NCBI RefSeq assembly: GCF_900110425.1
Contig: NZ_FODS01000015.1
Location: 40,845 to 104,844 of the forward strand
Source of the DNA: Salinihabitans flavidus
Lineage (GTDB): Bacteria; Pseudomonadota; Alphaproteobacteria; Rhodobacterales; Rhodobacteraceae
Direction: 5' to 3'
Length of the DNA stretch: 64,000 nucleotides
A model generated the notes under the pieces. It did no database searches. It was given only the letters and a program-made list of their open reading frames with translations, and was not told the origin of the DNA. Positions 40,755 to 48,960 of this stretch are shown one piece after another; position 1 is the first letter of the stretch; every line of letters starts with the position of its first letter. Made by a program: the position numbers and the translations under genes.

Positions 40755-43319
40755 ATGCCGCCTGTTGTGCTTGGCGCTGTCGCTCTGGGTGGGGCGGCGG
40801 TGGCCGCGGGCGGCCTGGCCGCGGCTTTTGCGGCGGGCGGCCTGATCGGCTTTGCTGCAAGCTTTGGCGCGTCGATGCTGCTGTCGGCCGCCTCGCAAGC
40901 CCTGATGGGCACGCCGTCGGTCTCGATGCGGCCCAGAACCGTGAGCGTGCGCGAGCCGGTGATGCCGCGCGACATGGTCTATGGCCGGGTGCGCAAGGGC
41001 GGCGCCATCGTGTTCCTGCACGAGGCCGGGCCGTCGAACAACTATCTGCACCTGGTGATCGTGCTGGCCACGCATCGCGTCAAGTCGATCGGGGCGGTCT
41101 ACTTCGACGGGGAGATGGCGGTGGACGCCGCGGGCAGGGCGCTGGATCGCTGGGCGGGCAAGGTGGAGATCGACACCCGGCTCGGGCATCCGGACCAGAC
41201 GGCGTTCGCGGATCTCGCCGAGGCGGTCTCGGAGCATTGGTCCTCTGCACATCGCCTGGACGGCTGCGCGGCGATCCATCTGCGTCTCAAGTACACTGCG
41301 GATGCCTTCCCCGGCGGCATTCCGAGCATCTCCGTCGACATCATGGGCAAGGACGACATCCTGGATCCGCGCACGGGCGTGCGGGGCTATAGCGAGAACG
41401 CCGCGCTTTGCGTGGCCGACTACATGGCCGATCCGGTGTTCGGTCTGGGGGCCGGTATTGGCCTCGAGGACGGGATCGAGACCGAAAGCCTGATCGAGGC
41501 AGCCAATATCTGCGCGGAAGCGGTGCCGCTGGCGGCGGGCGGCAGCGAGCCGCGCTATGCCTGCAACGGGGTTGTCACGCTCGATCAGACGCCGCAGACC
41601 ATCATCGAGGCGATGCTGACGGCGATGGCGGGTCGCTGCATCTGGCAAGGCGGTGCCTGGCGCCTCCATGCCGGGGCTTACCGTGCGGCGGATGTGACGC
41701 TTGGCGCCGATGATCTGCGCGAGGGCGGGATTGTGCTCACCACGCGGCAAAGCCGGGCCAACAGCTTCAACGGGGTGCGCGGGCAGTTCATCAGCCCGGA
41801 AAATGACTGGCAGCCCGATGACTTCCCGGCGTATGCCTCGCCCGCCTATATCGCCGAGGATGGCGGCACGCCCGTATGGCGGGATATCTCGCTGCCGTTT
41901 ACCATCTCGCCTTCGGCGGCGCAGCGCATTGCCAGGATCGAGCTGGAGCGCGCGCGGCGCCAGCAGGTGGTCAAATGGTCGGGCAAGCTCAGCGCCTGGA
42001 AGGCGGCGGCCGGCGATACGGTCACGGTGGATTACGCACGCTGGGGCTTTGCCGGCAAACCCTTCGAGGTACAGTCTTCGCGACTTGATCTGAGCGCGGT
42101 GGGCGAGGGCGTGATGCTGGTGCCGGAACTGATCCTGCGCGAGACCTCGCCGCTGGTTTATGACTGGGACGTCAGCGAGGAGCAGATCTACGCGGCCGCG
42201 CCGCGCACGACATTGCCGTCAGCGTTCCGCACGGTGGCGCCGGGCACACCGGAGATCTCGGAAGAGCTCTATATCACCCGCGATGGCGGCGGCGCCAAGG
42301 TGCTGATCACCGCCACCTGGGCGCCGGCCCCTTCGAGCTTTGCCGCGAGCTACCAGATCGAGGCGCGCCGCGACGGTGGGGACTGGATCGACTATGGCCG
42401 CCAGGTCAGCACGACCCTGCAGATCCGCGACGCCAGCCCCGGCCAGTGGGAGATCCGCGTCAAGGCGGTGTCCGCGCTCGGCGTGTCGTCGCAGTGGCGC
42501 GCGCGCACGGCCGAGATCCTCGGGCTCACCGCGCCGCCGGTGGCCCTTGAGGACGTGACGCTGCAAACAGCCGGCGGGCTCGCGATCCTCAAATGGGCGC
42601 GGGCCCGCGATCCCGATGTGCGGGTGGCGGGCAATATCGTCATTCGCCACAGCCCCGAGGCCAGCCCCGCATGGGCCAACAGCTATTCCATGGACCGGGT
42701 GGCCGGCTCGGAGGCGATCGCGGTGGTGCCGCTCAAGCCCGGCGCCTATCTGCTGCGCGCCGAGGACAGCGGCGGCCGGCTGGGGCCGGTGAGCACGATC
42801 TCGACCAAGGGCACGCAGGCGCTGGCCTTTGCGGCGGTGGCGCGCCTGCAGGCCGATGGCACCTTTCCGGGTGCCAAGACGGATTTGGTGGTCGAGGGCG
42901 CGACGCTGCGCCTGGCGACGGCCCTCGATGGCAGCGGCGTGCCTTACGTGCCGCAGACCGAGGGGCTCTACGCCTTCGGGGCGGGGCTCGATTTTGGCGC
43001 GATACGCCGGATCCGGCTGCGCAGCGAGATCAGCCTGGCGGTGCTGGCGCTCCTTGACAAGATCGATGCGCGCCTGGAGCCGATCGACACCTGGGCGGAT
43101 TTTGACGGCACCGATGGCGCGGAGGTGGATGTGGTGGTGGAGATCCGTGAGACGGATGACGATCCATCGGGCACGCCGGTCTGGTCCGACTGGGGCCGGG
43201 TGGACAATCACGAAATCGAGGCACGGGCGGTTGAGGCGCGCGCCTGGCTGCGCACGGCGGACCGGGCCTTCACGCCGGTGGTCTCGCGGCTGCGGCTGCA
43301 TGCGGACGAGGTGGCCTGA
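40755..43319 (+). CDS. Tail tip host-specificity protein (gpJ-like)
   Basis: An 854-aa protein. A hydrophobic Gly/Ala-rich N-terminus (residues 1-50) is followed by the phage-tail_3-type region (RPRTVSVREPVMPRDMVYGRVRKGGAIVFLHEAG, ADYMADPVFGLGAGI), then two fibronectin-III-like domains (APSSFAASYQIEARRDGGDWIDYG; LEDVTLQTAGGLAILKWARARDPDV). The C-terminus ends RAWLRTADRAFTPVVSRLRLHADEVA. It is the receptor-engaging central tail hub. Confidence 0.9.
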   Translation: MPPVVLGAVALGGAAVAAGGLAAAFAAGGLIGFAASFGASMLLSAASQALMGTPSVSMRPRTVSVREPVMPRDMVYGRVRKGGAIVFLHEAGPSNNYLHLVIVLATHRVKSIGAVYFDGEMAVDAAGRALDRWAGKVEIDTRLGHPDQTAFADLAEAVSEHWSSAHRLDGCAAIHLRLKYTADAFPGGIPSISVDIMGKDDILDPRTGVRGYSENAALCVADYMADPVFGLGAGIGLEDGIETESLIEAANICAEAVPLAAGGSEPRYACNGVVTLDQTPQTIIEAMLTAMAGRCIWQGGAWRLHAGAYRAADVTLGADDLREGGIVLTTRQSRANSFNGVRGQFISPENDWQPDDFPAYASPAYIAEDGGTPVWRDISLPFTISPSAAQRIARIELERARRQQVVKWSGKLSAWKAAAGDTVTVDYARWGFAGKPFEVQSSRLDLSAVGEGVMLVPELILRETSPLVYDWDVSEEQIYAAAPRTTLPSAFRTVAPGTPEISEELYITRDGGGAKVLITATWAPAPSSFAASYQIEARRDGGDWIDYGRQVSTTLQIRDASPGQWEIRVKAVSALGVSSQWRARTAEILGLTAPPVALEDVTLQTAGGLAILKWARARDPDVRVAGNIVIRHSPEASPAWANSYSMDRVAGSEAIAVVPLKPGAYLLRAEDSGGRLGPVSTISTKGTQALAFAAVARLQADGTFPGAKTDLVVEGATLRLATALDGSGVPYVPQTEGLYAFGAGLDFGAIRRIRLRSEISLAVLALLDKIDARLEPIDTWADFDGTDGAEVDVVVEIRETDDDPSGTPVWSDWGRVDNHEIEARAVEARAWLRTADRAFTPVVSRLRLHADEVA

Positions 43320-43549
43320 TGGCTCAGACAGACAGTTACGCGCTGACCAATGACGCAGGCCTCGCGGTGCGCCAGCGCCTCAACGAGATCCTGGCCGCGC
43401 TGCACTCCTCCAATGCCGGGGCCACGGCGCCGACCGCGACCCGGCCGGGCATGCTGTGGCTGGATACCGGCCAGAGCCCGGCGGTGCTCAGGATCCGCGA
43501 TGCCACCGATACCGGCTGGGAGGCGCTGCTCGATGGCGGCAGCTACTGA
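43319..43549 (+). CDS. Small tail-associated protein
   Basis: A 76-aa protein overlapping the host-specificity gene by one base. Its motif TRPGMLWLDTGQSPAVLRIRDATDTGWEALL is common to short phage proteins that cap or trimerise tail fibres. Specific role unknown. Confidence 0.75.
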   Translation: MAQTDSYALTNDAGLAVRQRLNEILAALHSSNAGATAPTATRPGMLWLDTGQSPAVLRIRDATDTGWEALLDGGSY

Positions 43550-43599
43550 GGATCGCGGCCTGTCCGGGACCGGCCCCGCAAACAACATGAGGTCGCGCC

Positions 43600-43911
43600 A
43601 TGGACGACGGCAGCTTTATTGAGACCATCAACGCGCTGTTTGGCGGGGCCATCACCACGCTGATCGGCGCCTTCACGGGGCGGCTGATGTATCACTCGGG
43701 CGAGGTCAGTCTGGGGCGGCGGCGCTTCTTCGGCCGCGAGCTCTTGTGGGAAGTGCCCGTCGCCATCGGGATGGCGATCATCGGCGAAGCCCTCGCCAGC
43801 CATCTCGGCCTCGCCCAGCCGGTCAGCACCGGGCTGGTGGCCACGCTGGCCTATCTCGGCCCGCGCGGCGCCGAGGCTGCGATCTGCGCCTGGCTCCGGC
43901 GCAGGAAGTAG
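43600..43911 (+). CDS. Holin
   Basis: A 103-aa membrane protein with an amphipathic N-terminal helix (IETINALFGGAITTLIGAFTGRLMYH), a second hydrophobic segment (VAIGMAIIGEALASHLGL) and a third (VSTGLVATLAYLGPRGAEAAI), followed by a basic tail. This matches LydA-like phage holins and it precedes the endolysin and spanin genes. Forms the membrane lesion for endolysin release. Confidence 0.78.
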   Translation: MDDGSFIETINALFGGAITTLIGAFTGRLMYHSGEVSLGRRRFFGRELLWEVPVAIGMAIIGEALASHLGLAQPVSTGLVATLAYLGPRGAEAAICAWLRRRK

Positions 43912-43992
43912 TCAACGGCTTGAAAGCAGATTCTCAGCTCACATCTGGTATACGCAAAGATGCATCAGATCGAGCGCAGGGTGGATAGTGCG

Positions 43993-44232
43993 ATGAAGAA
44001 TATCGAACAGGTTCTGGCACAGCTTGAGCAGGCCGCCGACCCGGAACAGGCAGTCAAGGCCCTGGTACTGGCCGAGGGCGGCACCTGGGTCGATCCGGAT
44101 GGCACGCCCGGCATTGTGGAAATCCAGCTGGCAGGTTTGCGAGGGATTGGACCCTCTGTGGCGGCAGCGGTGGATGATTGGATGCAGCAAGCCAGAACAC
44201 CCCATCATGCGGAGCACGAACGCTTCGCCTGA
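43993..44232 (+). CDS. Hypothetical small protein with helix-hairpin-helix-like motif
   Basis: A 79-aa protein between holin and endolysin genes. It has an acidic N-terminus and the segment VEIQLAGLRGIGPSVAAAVDDWM, which resembles a helix-hairpin-helix (LxGIGPxxA) used for DNA binding. ATG 43993 is chosen over the in-frame start at 43960 since the intervening residues look unstructured. A rho-independent terminator follows it. Function unknown. Confidence 0.6.
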   Translation: MKNIEQVLAQLEQAADPEQAVKALVLAEGGTWVDPDGTPGIVEIQLAGLRGIGPSVAAAVDDWMQQARTPHHAEHERFA

Positions 44233-44285
44233 ACAGCCCGGCCGGTCTGGCGGCGCTGAACACACAAAAACAAGCACATCGGCAA

Positions 44286-44309
44286 GCCGTCCCTTCGGGG
44301 CGGCTTTTT
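44286..44309 (+). terminator. Rho-independent terminator
   Basis: Stem GCCGTCCC (44286-44293) pairs with GGGGCGGC (44297-44304) around a TTC loop, with one G-T pair, followed by TTTTT. It separates the tail/holin transcription unit from the endolysin unit, 20 bp ahead of the endolysin start. Confidence 0.85.
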
Positions 44310-44329
44310 GCTTTGCATGGAGGCACGCA

Positions 44330-45265
44330 ATGACCGCTTTTGAAATCGCCCGGAGCTATATCGGGACCGCAGAGGCCCCGGGGCCGGTCAACAACCCCGA
44401 CATCATGGATATGTACAGCTCGGTCGGTCATGACTGGGTGGAGCATGACAGCGTGGCCTGGTGTGCCGCCTTCGTGGGGCATTGCCTCGAACAGGCCGGC
44501 CTGCGCTCGACCCGGCGGCTGACCGCGCGCTCCTATCTCGACTGGGGCCTGCCGGTAGACCTGGACGACGCGCAGGAGGGCGACATCGTCGTGTTCTGGC
44601 GCGGGCGCCGCGACGGGTGGCAGGGCCATGTCGGCTTCTTCGTGGCGCGCGCCGGCGCCAGCATCGAGGTGCTCGGGGGCAACCAGGCCGATGCGGTGAC
44701 CATCAGGCGCTATGCCAGGGCGAAACTGCTCGGCGTGCGCCGGGCGGGCAATGTGGCTCCGGCCGTGGCCCTGTCGGTCCGCAAGGTGCAGACGCGCCTG
44801 CGCGCGCTCGGCTACCACGAGGTCGGCGCCGCCGACGGCGTTGTGGGCCCGCGCACCCGCGGGGCGCTCCTCGCGTTCCGCGATGACGCGGGCCTGCCGC
44901 CGCGCCCGGTGATCGACGTGGCGCTGACCGAGGCGCTGGCGCGCGCGGCCCCGCGCGAAATCGCGCCCGCGCGCGCCCAGGGCATGCCCGAGAACAGCCG
45001 CATCGTGACGGCGGCCAACGCCCAGATCGGCCTTGGCCTGATCGGTGCGGTGGGATCGGTCGGCACCCAAATCGCCCCGGCGGTCGCGCAGGCCGAGGGG
45101 GCGCAAACGCTCGCGGTGCGCGCGCTGGCCCTGCTCGGGCTCGATGGCGCGGTGTCCGCAGCCCTGCCGTGGATCGGCGCGGCCGTGTTCATCGGCGTGA
45201 TCCTCTACGCCGTCAAAGCCCGCACCGCGCGGATCGAGGACCATCGCACCGGGCGGACGCCCTGA
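44330..45265 (+). CDS. Endolysin: CHAP/NlpC peptidase with peptidoglycan-binding and membrane segments
   Basis: A 311-aa enzyme. The N-terminal TIGR02594-like peptidase has Cys45 in VAWCAAFVGHCL and His100 in GHVGFFVAR. Residues about 140-200 form a PG_binding_1 domain (VRKVQTRLRALGYHEVGAADGVVGPRTRGALLAF). Near the C-terminus a hydrophobic helix (ALPWIGAAVFIGVILYAV) is followed by a basic tail. The membrane segment is unusual for a cytoplasmic endolysin and may anchor the enzyme. ATG 44330 follows GGAGGCACGCA. Confidence 0.85.
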   Translation: MTAFEIARSYIGTAEAPGPVNNPDIMDMYSSVGHDWVEHDSVAWCAAFVGHCLEQAGLRSTRRLTARSYLDWGLPVDLDDAQEGDIVVFWRGRRDGWQGHVGFFVARAGASIEVLGGNQADAVTIRRYARAKLLGVRRAGNVAPAVALSVRKVQTRLRALGYHEVGAADGVVGPRTRGALLAFRDDAGLPPRPVIDVALTEALARAAPREIAPARAQGMPENSRIVTAANAQIGLGLIGAVGSVGTQIAPAVAQAEGAQTLAVRALALLGLDGAVSAALPWIGAAVFIGVILYAVKARTARIEDHRTGRTP

Positions 45266-45495
45266 TGTGGAGGCTCGTCGTCTCGATCTGCGTGGCCGCG
45301 CCCGATGGCCCGGCCTGCGTCTCCGGCCTCCATCCGGGCACGATGGCCAGCTTCGCGGTCTGCGCGGACGCGGCCGTCGTCACCACCGATGTCATGCGCG
45401 CCGCCGCGCAGAGGGACGGGAGTGAGATCCTCTCCCTCAATACGCGCTGCATCCCGCTCAACGCCGTGCGAGCCGGTAGCGGGGGCCTGCAATGA
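45265..45495 (+). CDS. Small Cys-containing protein in the lysis cassette
   Basis: A 76-aa protein with one-base overlap to the endolysin stop. It contains four Cys (ICVAAP, ACVSG, VCADA, RCIPL), has no signal peptide and no membrane helix, and its stop overlaps the Rz start. No known family. Position suggests a role in lysis or tail-fibre expression. Confidence 0.6.
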   Translation: MWRLVVSICVAAPDGPACVSGLHPGTMASFAVCADAAVVTTDVMRAAAQRDGSEILSLNTRCIPLNAVRAGSGGLQ

Positions 45496-45749
45496 TCCCG
45501 GTCCTGACGGCCGTGCTGTCCGGCCTTGGCCGGCGTGCCGCCCTGTGGGGCGCGCTGGCGCTGGCGGTGGTCGCGGCGCTTTGGATCGCAGTCCACCGCG
45601 GCCGCCGCGCGGCGCAGGCCGCGTTCATCATCCGCCGGGCCGATGCCCGCATCCGCGCCATGCAAACCGCCAGGGAGATCCGCCATGAGGTTCGTACCGC
45701 TGACCGCGCTGAGCTTGAGCGCCGCGCTGAGCGCTGGATGCGCGATTGA
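45492..45749 (+). CDS. Rz-like inner-membrane spanin
   Basis: An 85-aa protein with an N-terminal transmembrane helix (LWGALALAVVAALWIAV, residues about 18-34) and a basic, helical periplasmic tail (RRAAQAAFIIRRADARIRAMQTAREIRHEVRTADRAELERR) fit for a coiled coil. This is the i-spanin layout. The Rz1-like gene starts inside it in another frame, as in lambda. Together they fuse inner and outer membranes at the last step of lysis. Confidence 0.8.
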   Translation: MIPVLTAVLSGLGRRAALWGALALAVVAALWIAVHRGRRAAQAAFIIRRADARIRAMQTAREIRHEVRTADRAELERRAERWMRD

Positions 45750-45888
45750 TCCGGGCCGCTACCAGGACACCTGTGATTGGGCCGAGCCGATCCGGCCGTC
45801 ACGAAGCGACGTGCTGAGCCTGGAGACCCGGCGCCAGATCGTGGCCCATAACGAGATTGGCGCGCGGCTCTGCGGGTGGCAGCCATGA
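45685..45888 (+). CDS. Rz1-like outer-membrane spanin lipoprotein
   Basis: A 67-aa protein with a lipoprotein signal: basic start, hydrophobic run, and lipobox LSAGC with Cys19. The mature part is only 49 residues and Pro/Arg/Trp-containing. It begins 65 bp inside the Rz gene in a different frame, the nested arrangement of lambda Rz/Rz1. ATG 45685 follows GGGAGATCCGCC. Confidence 0.8.
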   Translation: MRFVPLTALSLSAALSAGCAIDPGRYQDTCDWAEPIRPSRSDVLSLETRRQIVAHNEIGARLCGWQP

Positions 45889-46229
45889 CGACACACATCC
45901 TTGAGGGGCCGGCGATCATGATCGGCTATGCGTATCGGTTGCGCCTGGAAGCGGAAGGGCCGGTGTTCCCGGACGGGGCGACGTTCGCCGGCCAGGTGCG
46001 CCCCGCGGCGGCGTCGGAAGACGTGCTGGTCACGCTGACGACGGGCAATGGCGGGCTGGTGCGCATCGCCGACAGCGCCCTCGATCTCCGGATCGCCGCG
46101 GCCAACACCGCCGGCATGTCGGTGGGCTCGGTGGTGGTCGACGTGGTGCGCACGGATGTCGCGCCGGATCTGCATCTCGGGTTTGCCCTGGACATCCCGG
46201 TGATGTTGCCGGTCACGCGGGGGCTGTGA
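45885..46229 (+). CDS. Hypothetical tail-fibre region protein
   Basis: A 114-aa beta-rich protein (VFPDGATFAGQVRPAAASEDVLVTLTTGNGGLVRIADSALDLRIA), overlapping the Rz1 gene by four bases. Similar small proteins precede the collagen-like and fibre genes in Rhodobacterales phages. Function unknown; it may adapt the fibre to the tail tip. Two short hydrophobic strands at the C-terminus are not a membrane segment. Confidence 0.65.
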   Translation: MTTHILEGPAIMIGYAYRLRLEAEGPVFPDGATFAGQVRPAAASEDVLVTLTTGNGGLVRIADSALDLRIAAANTAGMSVGSVVVDVVRTDVAPDLHLGFALDIPVMLPVTRGL

Positions 46230-46230
46230 C

Positions 46231-46458
46231 ATGAGCGGCAGGATTGACGTGGCCGGCCCCGGCGTGCCGATCCGTCTCACCGTGTCCGATGACGTGCCGC
46301 TCAGGGTGGGTCTTGCCGCCGGGCCGGTAGCGGTGCGCGTGCCGGGGCTGCCGGGCCCGGAGGGCAAGGCCGGCCCCCCGGGGGCCCGGGGTGAGCAGGG
46401 CGATCCCGGCGTCACCGTTCTTCCAACAGATGCGCCGATCAACGGAGGGTTCTTCTAG
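46231..46458 (+). CDS. Collagen-like small tail-fibre protein
   Basis: A 75-aa protein. After a short beta domain it has seven consecutive Gly-X-Y triplets (GLPGPEGKAGPPGARGEQGD...). Collagen-like stretches of this sort trimerise phage fibres. The gene stop TAG overlaps the GTG of the fibre gene by one base, so the two proteins are made together, possibly as one fibre. Confidence 0.8.
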   Translation: MSGRIDVAGPGVPIRLTVSDDVPLRVGLAAGPVAVRVPGLPGPEGKAGPPGARGEQGDPGVTVLPTDAPINGGFF

Positions 46459-47717
46459 TGGCCAATACGATCCAGTTCAAACGCCGGGTGTCCGGCAATG
46501 CCGGCGCGCCCGCCGCGCTCAAATCGGGCGAGGTCGCGCATAACGAGGTCGATGATACGCTCTATATCGGCAAGGGCGACGACGGGGGCGGCAATGCCAC
46601 CTCGATCGTGGCCCTTGCGGGGGCCGGTGCCTTCATGGCGACGACCGGCACGCAGACCATCGCCGGCAAGAAGACCTTCAGCGCGGTGCCGGCGGCGTCC
46701 CAGGATGCCGCGGCCGCGGCTGACCTGGTGCGCAAGTCGCAGCTGGAGACGCTCCTGGGCGGCAAGGCGAGCAGCAGTCACACGCATGGGGTCTCGGATG
46801 TGTCGGGCTTGCAGGCCGCGCTGGATGGCAAGGCAGAGAGCGGCCACACGCACACAGCGGTCGCAATAAGCGACAGCACGCTTGCAGGGCGTGCGCTCTT
46901 GATGGCGGCGAATGCGGACGCGCAGCGCACGGCGCTCGGGCTTGGCTCGGCAGCCCTGTCGAGCACATCGGCCTTTGCCGCGGCGGCGCATGGCCACGCG
47001 ATCTCCGACATCACCAATCTGCAAGCGGCGCTGAACGCAACGGCGCCGCTGGCCTCGCCCGGCCTGACCGGCACGCCCACGGCGCCAACGGCCACAGGCG
47101 GCACCAACACCACGCAGATCGCGACCACCGCCTTCGTGCAATCGGCCGTGGCGAGCTTCGGCGCCGGCGACATGCTCGCCGGGACCTATGACACGGACGC
47201 CGACGGCAAGGTGGACGCGGCCGAGGTGGCCGATGCGGTGGCCTGGTCCGGCATCACCGGCAAGCCGGCGACCTTCGCGCCCTCCGCGCACGGGCACGCG
47301 ATCTCGCAGGTCACAGGGTTGCAGGCGGCGCTCGATGACAAGGCGCCGCTGACTTCGCCGGGCTTCTCGGGCACGCCGACCGCGCCAACAGCGGCAAGCA
47401 GCAGCAACAGCACGCAGATCGCGACCACGGCCTTTGTCTCGGCCGCCATCGGGGCGCTGATCGATGCCGCGCCGGGCGCGCTGGATACGCTCAGTGAGCT
47501 GGCTGCGGCGCTTGGAAATGACCCGGATTTTGCCACCACGGTGACCAATGGGCTCGCGGGCAAGCTCGGGAAATCCGCGAACCTCTCGGACCTGGCCGAT
47601 ATGGCCACGGCGCGGTCCAACCTGGGGCTTGCCGGCATGGCCACGCAGGCCGCGAGCAATGTGGCAATCACCGGCGGCAGCATCTCCGGCGTCGCGCTCG
47701 ATGGCGGCACGTTCTGA
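46458..47717 (+). CDS. Tail fibre protein with Mtd_N-like head and phage-fibre repeats
   Basis: A 419-aa protein starting at a GTG overlapping the collagen-like gene stop. Residues 1-45 (IQFKRRVSGNAGAPAALKSGEVAHNEVDDTLYIGKGDDG) resemble the N-terminal domain of Mtd-type tropism proteins. The rest is a series of phage_fiber_2 repeats: SHTHGVSDVSGLQAALDGKA, PLASPGLTGTPTAPTATGG, TTQIATTAFV, recurring two or three times. Ends in a short C-terminal tip. It binds the host surface or holds the tip protein. Confidence 0.88.
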   Translation: MANTIQFKRRVSGNAGAPAALKSGEVAHNEVDDTLYIGKGDDGGGNATSIVALAGAGAFMATTGTQTIAGKKTFSAVPAASQDAAAAADLVRKSQLETLLGGKASSSHTHGVSDVSGLQAALDGKAESGHTHTAVAISDSTLAGRALLMAANADAQRTALGLGSAALSSTSAFAAAAHGHAISDITNLQAALNATAPLASPGLTGTPTAPTATGGTNTTQIATTAFVQSAVASFGAGDMLAGTYDTDADGKVDAAEVADAVAWSGITGKPATFAPSAHGHAISQVTGLQAALDDKAPLTSPGFSGTPTAPTAASSSNSTQIATTAFVSAAIGALIDAAPGALDTLSELAAALGNDPDFATTVTNGLAGKLGKSANLSDLADMATARSNLGLAGMATQAASNVAITGGSISGVALDGGTF

Positions 47718-47770
47718 TCCCGCCGCCCCGGCAATACCCGGTCTGAACAGGCAAGAAGAAGGGAGGCCAC

Positions 47771-48526
47771 ATGGCTTTGAAACTGAGGCGCTCGGCGGTG
47801 GCGAACAAGGTGCCCACCATCGCGCAGCTGGAGCTTGGAGAGCTGGCCGTCAATACCCATGACGGCCGGCTGTTTCTCAAGCGCGACGATGGCTCCGAGA
47901 GCATCGTCGAGATCGTCAACAGCGGGCGCGTGATCTCCGCCGGGACCGGTTTGACCGGGGGCGGCTCACTCGCGGCCGATCGCACGCTGGCGGCGGATAT
48001 CGCGAGCCAGGCGGAGGCCGAAGCAGGCGCCAACAGCACCCGGCTGATGACGCCCGAGCGCACGGCGCAGGCGATCGCGGCGTTGGCCAGTTCCGGAGCG
48101 AGCACGCTCACCGCCGGTGAGACCATCCGCAGTCGGGTGGATGCCTATTACCAACGGACGTCGACATCCTGGGGCACACGGCATGCCTTTGATTTTGCCC
48201 AGGATGGCACGATCCGGATCAGTTTTGACGGCGCTTCGAGTTCGTCTGAACCTGCTTACTTCCGGGTGACGCGCCTGAGAAACGCCATCACAACGGTTAT
48301 GGGAAGCTGGACGATCACCGGTACAGCATGGGCCGGTAAGTTTATTGATGTGGATGTGGCGCAAGGGGACCGTGTCAGCGTTCAGTCCCAAGCCTCAACG
48401 CGCACAAGCGGCTCCGACAAATCAACCACAACCTACTACGGATACGCGCGGATCCAGAACGCCCGCTTCAAGACCGGCGGTGAGAACCTCGTCCCCGGTG
48501 TCTACGCGCCCGTGGAGAATGACTGA
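47771..48526 (+). CDS. Second tail fibre/receptor-binding protein
   Basis: A 251-aa protein. Its N-terminus (KLRRSAVANKVPTIAQLELGELAVNTHDGRLFLKRDDGSESIVEI) is a clear match to the Mtd_N domain and is paralogous to the start of the preceding fibre. A GTGLTGGGSLAADRTLAADIA linker is followed by a beta-rich C-terminal domain (DFAQDGTIRISFDGASSSSEPAYFRVTR). It is likely the receptor-binding tip. It follows AGAAGGGAGGCCAC at ATG 47771. Confidence 0.85.
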   Translation: MALKLRRSAVANKVPTIAQLELGELAVNTHDGRLFLKRDDGSESIVEIVNSGRVISAGTGLTGGGSLAADRTLAADIASQAEAEAGANSTRLMTPERTAQAIAALASSGASTLTAGETIRSRVDAYYQRTSTSWGTRHAFDFAQDGTIRISFDGASSSSEPAYFRVTRLRNAITTVMGSWTITGTAWAGKFIDVDVAQGDRVSVQSQASTRTSGSDKSTTTYYGYARIQNARFKTGGENLVPGVYAPVEND

Positions 48527-48957
48527 TGCAAACCCCTCAATATGTGACGGCGGATCAAAGCTCCATTCGCCTGGAAATGGAGGGCGGCGCGGTGCGCGTG
48601 GTGGATCGCGACGGGCCGTCGGATCTGTTTGGCCGTGCTGAAGCCGGCGAGTTTGGCGCCGTCGCGCCGTTCGATCCGGGGTTTGATGTCTCCCCACCCC
48701 CGGAGCCTGCCAGGCGGGTCAGCCGCCTGCAGGCCAAGGGGGCGCTCTTGCAGATGGGGCTTCTGGACCAGGTGGAAGCCCTGATGGCTGGCATGGACCA
48801 AATGACCCGGCTGGCCTGGCAGGAGGCGAGCACATTCGACAGGGCAAGCCCGCTGCTCAACGGTCTGGCGCCGTATCTCAGCTGGCCCGATGGCTCTGCG
48901 CTCACGGGCGCGGACCTGGACCAGCTCTTCCTTCTGGCCGAAACGATCGAGGTATGA
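48526..48957 (+). CDS. Tail fibre-associated protein
   Basis: A 143-aa protein with one-base overlap to the fibre gene. N-terminal half acidic and beta-rich (LEMEGGAVRVVDRDGPSDLFGRAEAGEFGA), C-terminal half helical (LLQMGLLDQVEALMAGMDQMTRLAWQEASTFDRASPLLNGLAPYL). The position and C-terminal helices recall fibre assembly chaperones. Specific family not recognised. Confidence 0.7.
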   Translation: MQTPQYVTADQSSIRLEMEGGAVRVVDRDGPSDLFGRAEAGEFGAVAPFDPGFDVSPPPEPARRVSRLQAKGALLQMGLLDQVEALMAGMDQMTRLAWQEASTFDRASPLLNGLAPYLSWPDGSALTGADLDQLFLLAETIEV

Positions 48958-48960
48958 CGG

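Noticed and set aside
40197..41750. Minus-strand frame of 517 codons across the AT-rich gap and the host-specificity gene
   Set aside because: Arg-rich antisense artefact; it crosses two clear plus-strand tail genes.
46458..48526. Diversity-generating retroelement
   Set aside because: Mtd_N-like fibre heads are present, but no reverse transcriptase, Avd gene or template/variable repeat pair was seen in the window.
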